9,726 nt of DNA. Origin: an uncultured Prevotella sp. GTDB taxonomy: Bacteria; Bacteroidota; Bacteroidia; Bacteroidales; Bacteroidaceae. The position numbers were made by a program, and so were the translations under genes. The notes beneath the pieces were generated by a model. It was not told the origin of the DNA. It did not search any database and saw nothing but the letters and a program-made list of their open reading frames with translations. The stretch lies in NCBI GenBank assembly GCA_938023885.1, contig CALJCU010000018.1, positions 1-9,726 of the forward strand, in the 5' to 3' direction. This document shows, in pieces, positions 6,402-9,726 of this stretch; the stretch's first letter is position 1, and each line of letters opens with the position of its first letter.

Positions 6402-7763
6402 TCAGTATGAAATAGCTTCCACATTACCATTGGGCAAGAAATGGATAAGCTGGAAGAACTCATTCTGCATACGGGCTGAACCGACCTGCTTAAACTGCAG
6501 AGGTGCCTGGACGGCCCGCCAACTGTTCTGTGTCTTCATGCCTCTGAAAGCCTTACCATACTTAGCAAAGCCGCGGAGGAAGAACTGAGCATAGTCGTAA
6601 CCTGTCAGGGCAAAACGTGGAAGAGCAGCCTGCATGTCTGTCTTGAACCAACGGCGATAGCTCTCCGTCAACGACTGCGTACGTGGGTCTGCCGGGTTAT
6701 AATAGAATGTAGAAGGAATATATGTATCACACTCGTGAAACTTGGCCTCATCAATGCCAAGATACATCATCCACTCTGTATATCCAAAGAGCTTGATCCG
6801 CAAGCCGGGCTTCTTTGCCTTCATGGCAGCGAGTTTGTTAAGTACCTGCGTCAATTCCGGTGAGCGACTTGTGTTGAGAATAACAACATTGGTCTTTGAT
6901 GTGCTGAACTGCCTGGCAAAGGCATCATCGGTACTGTTCACATTCGTGATGCCATAACCGATATTCTGACTTCCTAAGCGTGTACGCAAACCGAAGGTGA
7001 ATCCGCCCTTATCTGATGTCTTGTCATTACAATCAACAAAGACAGGATGACAGGAGGGAAAGAGCTTCAGAAATGTGTCGATGCTGCTGTTCGTCAGACG
7101 GTCTTTGCTCTGGTACACCTGGAAGATCTGTCTGTAAAGTGACACGTCATCTTCCGAGATAGAGAAAGGTATGACCATCATGATACCGCGGGCCTTACAG
7201 AACTCTGCCAAGGCGTGAACCTGTTTGCTGTACAGAGGGCCGAAGATGATATCACAGTTGGCCGCTCCCGCTTGCTGCATAAACGTTGTGATATCCGCAT
7301 CAATGTTTACGTTCCACGCATGGATGTCAATGTTCATACCTTCGGCACGTAGCGAGTCGCACGCCATGAGCATGCCGCGATAGAACTCTGTCATACGCCG
7401 ACCGTCACCGTCAACATTATGAAGCGGAAACATCACACCCACACGGACTGTCTTACCGGCATAAGGCTGGCGGACCGTAGACGATGTTGTGCGAATGGAG
7501 CCGCCCGGTGCTGAAGTTGCCTGCGTCGTAGTATAGGGGATAAGCACGTAACTGTCTTTCCTCAACTCATAGCCTTCCACCTTCATCTCAGGATTGGCTT
7601 CGATGAGCGCATCAACGGATATATTATATTTTTTGGCTATGCCATAGAGTGTGTCCTTTTTCTTCACCTTGTATTTGTCACGCCATTGCAGCGTCTGACA
7701 AAAGCCCTGAAAACAGAATAAGGAAGTTAACAGGATAAGTACGAAACGAACTGATATCTTCAT
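6402..7763 (-). CDS. LysM domain plus type 1 periplasmic-binding (receptor ligand-binding-like) protein
   Basis: A 453-residue exported protein. A signal peptide (about 1-22) is followed by one LysM repeat at about 31-76 (YKVKKKDTLYGIAKKYNISV ... YVLIP), which binds peptidoglycan. A Thr/Ser/Ala-rich linker (about 78-100) leads to a type 1 periplasmic-binding fold from about 104 to the end (KTVRVGVMFPLHNVDGDGRR, CDIIFGPLYS, VVILNTS, LFGYTEWM, ALTGYDYAQFFLRGFAKYGK). Such proteins are annotated in Bacteroidota as LysM or amino-acid ABC substrate-binding proteins, but no ABC permease or ATPase is present here. I infer a wall-tethered sensor or binding protein; the ligand is unknown. It is the first gene of a three-gene operon with the barrel and the peptide transporter. 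The ATG at 7763 lies about 39 bases from a well-formed promoter. The gene ends in TGA, so TGA does act as a stop in this genome. Confidence 0.9.
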   Translation of the reverse strand: MKISVRFVLILLTSLFCFQGFCQTLQWRDKYKVKKKDTLYGIAKKYNISVDALIEANPEMKVEGYELRKDSYVLIPYTTTQATSAPGGSIRTTSSTVRQPYAGKTVRVGVMFPLHNVDGDGRRMTEFYRGMLMACDSLRAEGMNIDIHAWNVNIDADITTFMQQAGAANCDIIFGPLYSKQVHALAEFCKARGIMMVIPFSISEDDVSLYRQIFQVYQSKDRLTNSSIDTFLKLFPSCHPVFVDCNDKTSDKGGFTFGLRTRLGSQNIGYGITNVNSTDDAFARQFSTSKTNVVILNTSRSPELTQVLNKLAAMKAKKPGLRIKLFGYTEWMMYLGIDEAKFHECDTYIPSTFYYNPADPRTQSLTESYRRWFKTDMQAALPRFALTGYDYAQFFLRGFAKYGKAFRGMKTQNSWRAVQAPLQFKQVGSARMQNEFFQLIHFLPNGNVEAISY

Positions 7764-7801
7764 TTCTGATGGTTATTATTACATTATTGCTATTTATTGT
7801 G

Positions 7802-7830
7802 CAAACTTACACAAAAATCACGACATACAA
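7802..7830 (-). promoter_or_regulatory. Promoter of the LysM-barrel-peptide transporter operon
   Basis: On the minus strand TTG (7830-7828) is followed after 18 bases by TAAGTTTG (7809-7802), a full match to the Bacteroidota -33 TTG and -7 TAnnTTTG layout. The predicted transcript would begin near 7796, giving an AT-rich leader of about 30 bases before the ATG at 7763. This is the best-formed promoter in the window. Confidence 0.75.
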
Positions 7831-7854
7831 GCACCTTCCTTGGAAAAAGTTATG

Positions 7855-7862
7855 TAACTTTG
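7855..7862 (+). promoter_or_regulatory. -7 promoter box (TAACTTTG) of the T9SS cargo-uvrA unit
   Basis: TAACTTTG matches TAnnTTTG and would start transcription near 7868, about 22 bases before the ATG at 7890. A TTG occurs at 7840-7842, closer than usual for a -33 box, so the upstream element is weak or missing. The box lies 46 bases from the divergent promoter's -7 box. It also shows that upstream in-frame starts such as the one at 7797 are not used. Confidence 0.62.
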
Positions 7863-7889
7863 CAATTCCACCAAAGGAAACGAATAAAT

Positions 7890-8615
7890 ATGAGGATAAG
7901 GATAATCTTCTGCTGGATTCTCGGGATGGTCATGACACTTCAGACCTTCGGACAATCAGCCACACCCTCTATCAACCCTTCTATGTCATATACCGGCAGT
8001 GGAGGCAGCGGACAGACGGGGATCACGAGCATCAACGAATCGGCTCCACTCACTGTAAACTTTACGAGTGGTGCCGGCGATACGGACGGATGGTCTTCTC
8101 ACTACGAATGGCGTTTCTATAAACAAAGCCAACGCGACAGCCCTTATGTGGTACGTTATGAAGAAAACACATCGTTTACATTCACCGAATCGGGTGCATA
8201 TCTCATTGAACTGTGGGCTACCTTCGTCAATGGCACCGACACAGTGAGCTATACAGACGAATACTGGAGCTCGGAGGGCTCTCCCCTGTCGGTCTCTGTC
8301 TATGAGAGCAAACTGGAGTTCCCCAATGCCTTCTCTCCTAACGGCGACGGCATCAATGATGTATACAAGGCCAAGGACGGCTACAAGAGTATCGTCGAGT
8401 TCCATGCCACGATTTTTAACCGATGGGGACAGAAGATCTATTCGTGGGATGATCCTGCTGGCGGATGGGACGGTAAGTTCAATGGCAGAAACGTCAGGCA
8501 AGGTGTCTACTTTGTGCTCGTCAAGGCGCGTGGGGCCGACGGAAGAAAGTTTAATATCAGAAAAGATGTCAATCTGCTTCGAGGATATACCGGGACACAA
8601 AACACAAGTGAATAA
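7890..8615 (+). CDS. Secreted PKD-like protein with T9SS type B (gliding-motility-type) C-terminal sorting domain
   Basis: A 241-residue protein, read from the ATG at 7890 because a signal peptide (MRIRIIFCWILGMVMTLQTFG) starts there and the promoter box at 7855 lies inside the longer reading. Residues about 30-47 are Gly/Ser-rich. Residues about 50-139 resemble a PKD/immunoglobulin-like domain (APLTVNFTSG ... YEWRF ... SFTFTESGAYLIELWATFVN). Residues about 142-231 are a CHU_C/type B sorting domain: FPNAFSPNGDGINDVYKA, ATIFNRWGQKIYSW, WDGKFNGRNVRQGVYFVLVK, NIRKDVNLLRG. Such domains send proteins through the type IX secretion system to the cell surface or the medium. The usual end (about LLR) is followed here by ten extra residues. 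There is no enzyme motif, so the protein is mainly the sorting domain plus one binding or structural module. It is followed after 9 bases by uvrA and is probably co-transcribed. Confidence 0.88.
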   Translation: MRIRIIFCWILGMVMTLQTFGQSATPSINPSMSYTGSGGSGQTGITSINESAPLTVNFTSGAGDTDGWSSHYEWRFYKQSQRDSPYVVRYEENTSFTFTESGAYLIELWATFVNGTDTVSYTDEYWSSEGSPLSVSVYESKLEFPNAFSPNGDGINDVYKAKDGYKSIVEFHATIFNRWGQKIYSWDDPAGGWDGKFNGRNVRQGVYFVLVKARGADGRKFNIRKDVNLLRGYTGTQNTSE

Positions 8616-8624
8616 GTCAACAAT

Positions 8625-9726
8625 ATGAATCAAGAATGGATAACGGTTGAGGGCGCACGCGTCCACAACCTCAAGAATATAAACGTAAAGATCCCACGCA
8701 ACTCACTTACAGTCATCACGGGACTGTCGGGTTCGGGAAAGTCATCATTGGCCTTCGACACCATCTATGCTGAAGGACAACGCCGTTATATCGACACGTT
8801 CTCTGCCTATGCCCGCAATTTCCTCGGCAACATGGAACGACCCGACGTGGACAAGATTAGCGGACTGAGTCCGGTCATCAGCATTGAGCAGAAGACGACG
8901 AACAAGAACCCGCGCTCCACGGTAGGAACGACTACGGAAATATACGACTACCTCCGTCTGCTCTTTGCACGTGCAGGAACAGCTTACAGTTACCTGTCGG
9001 GTGAGAAGATGGTGAAATATACAGAAGAGAAGATCATTGACCTCATCCTTAATGAATATGACGGCAGGCATGTCTTTATCCTTTCGCCGCTCGTCCGTCA
9101 ACGCAAAGGTCATTACCGCGAGCTCTTCGAGTCAATGCGACGCAAAGGTTATCTCTATATCCGGGTAGACGGCGAAGTGAAGGAGATAACACGTGGCATG
9201 AAAGTAGACCGTTACAAGAACCATAATATAGAAGTCGTCGTCGACAAGCTCAAGGTTGAGGCTAAAGATGACGAGCGCCTGCGACATTCTGTTGCCACAG
9301 CTATGAAGCAAGGAGACGGCACGCTTATGATTCTTGACCACGAGACAGGTGAGACCCACAACTTCTCAAAACGTCTTATGGATCCCAAGACGGGGCTCTC
9401 TTACGGTGACCCCGCACCGAATATGTTCTCTTTCAATTCGCCTGAAGGTGCGTGCCCGCGATGCCACGGACTAGGAGTAGTCAACGAAATTGATCTCAAG
9501 AAAGTGGTGCCCGATGACAAGCTGAGCATCCACGACGGTGCCATCGTACCATTGGGCAAATATAAAAACCAGATGATATTCTGGCAGATAGACACTATCC
9601 TCCAGAAGTACGGATGCAACCTTAAGACACCATACAAAGACATTCCACAGGAGGCTATTGACGAGATCATGAACGGCTCCATGGAAAGCATACGCATCGA
9701 CAAGAGCATCGTGCATACGTCGAGCG
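8625..9726 (+). CDS. uvrA: UvrA, excinuclease ABC subunit A (N-terminal 367 residues; runs off the window)
   Basis: UvrA is the ATP-dependent DNA damage sensor of nucleotide excision repair; it loads UvrB onto lesions. The ATG at 8625 starts MNQEWITVEGARVHNLKNIN, the usual UvrA opening. The Walker A motif GLSGSGKSSLAFDT (from residue 33) is followed by YAEGQRRYIDTFSAYARNFL, SGLSPVISIEQKTT and NPRSTVGTTTEIYDYLR, all classical. The UvrB-interaction region lies at about 130-250 (LVRQRKGHYRELFESMRRKG ... VDGEV). FSFNSPEGACPRCHGLG holds the second half of the first zinc module (Cys277, Cys280), but its usual first CxxC partner is absent; the equivalent stretch reads KRLMDPKTGLSYGDP. The signature motif and the second ATPase half lie beyond the window. 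The frame is open to base 9726. The gene sits 9 bases after the T9SS cargo gene. Confidence 0.97.
   Translation, partial: MNQEWITVEGARVHNLKNINVKIPRNSLTVITGLSGSGKSSLAFDTIYAEGQRRYIDTFSAYARNFLGNMERPDVDKISGLSPVISIEQKTTNKNPRSTVGTTTEIYDYLRLLFARAGTAYSYLSGEKMVKYTEEKIIDLILNEYDGRHVFILSPLVRQRKGHYRELFESMRRKGYLYIRVDGEVKEITRGMKVDRYKNHNIEVVVDKLKVEAKDDERLRHSVATAMKQGDGTLMILDHETGETHNFSKRLMDPKTGLSYGDPAPNMFSFNSPEGACPRCHGLGVVNEIDLKKVVPDDKLSIHDGAIVPLGKYKNQMIFWQIDTILQKYGCNLKTPYKDIPQEAIDEIMNGSMESIRIDKSIVHTSS

Noticed and set aside
7986..8666. 226-codon minus-strand frame over the T9SS cargo gene
   Set aside because: Antisense to a gene with clear PKD-like and type B sorting motifs; no domain in its own translation.

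Overview
The window comes from a member of the Bacteroidota, most likely a Prevotella-like species (Prevotellaceae). The clues are TAnnTTTG-type promoter boxes, almost no Shine-Dalgarno sequences, a type IX secretion (T9SS) type B C-terminal domain, PorT-like outer-membrane barrel and LysM/periplasmic-binding fusion families, and a surface protein ending in the Prevotella-type 'YNLAGQRV...GKKFVVK' tail. This is judged from protein families alone, without a database search.

Left part (1-4105), worn or damaged. On the plus strand lies the 3' part of a secreted surface protein (1-826), broken by two apparent one-base losses in T runs. A small 69-residue protein (855-1064) and a strong intrinsic terminator (1091-1120) follow. 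On the minus strand is a full-length secreted GH51 alpha-L-arabinofuranosidase (3170-1206) interrupted by one in-frame TGA at codon 79. Divergent from it is a 127-residue protein (3385-3768) that is only the signal peptide and CBM48-like N-terminal domain of a CE1 feruloyl-esterase-type enzyme; the catalytic domain is missing. These two enzymes would act together on feruloylated arabinoxylan side chains, and both are damaged. An AT-rich gap (3769-4105) follows, with only faint coding remnants.

Right part (4106-9726), intact. A minus-strand operon runs from a good promoter (7830-7802): a LysM plus type 1 periplasmic-binding protein (7763-6402), a PorT-like outer-membrane barrel (6396-5662) and a POT/PTR2 family proton-peptide symporter (5638-4106), with gaps of 5 and 23 bases. 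Divergent from it is a plus-strand unit with its own TAACTTTG box: a secreted PKD-like protein with a T9SS type B sorting domain (7890-8615), then uvrA (8625 to the window end) after 9 bases.

Together the right part is an envelope and housekeeping locus, and the left part a decaying, or poorly sequenced, polysaccharide-use and surface-protein locus. No tRNA, rRNA, CRISPR array or complete mobile element was seen.
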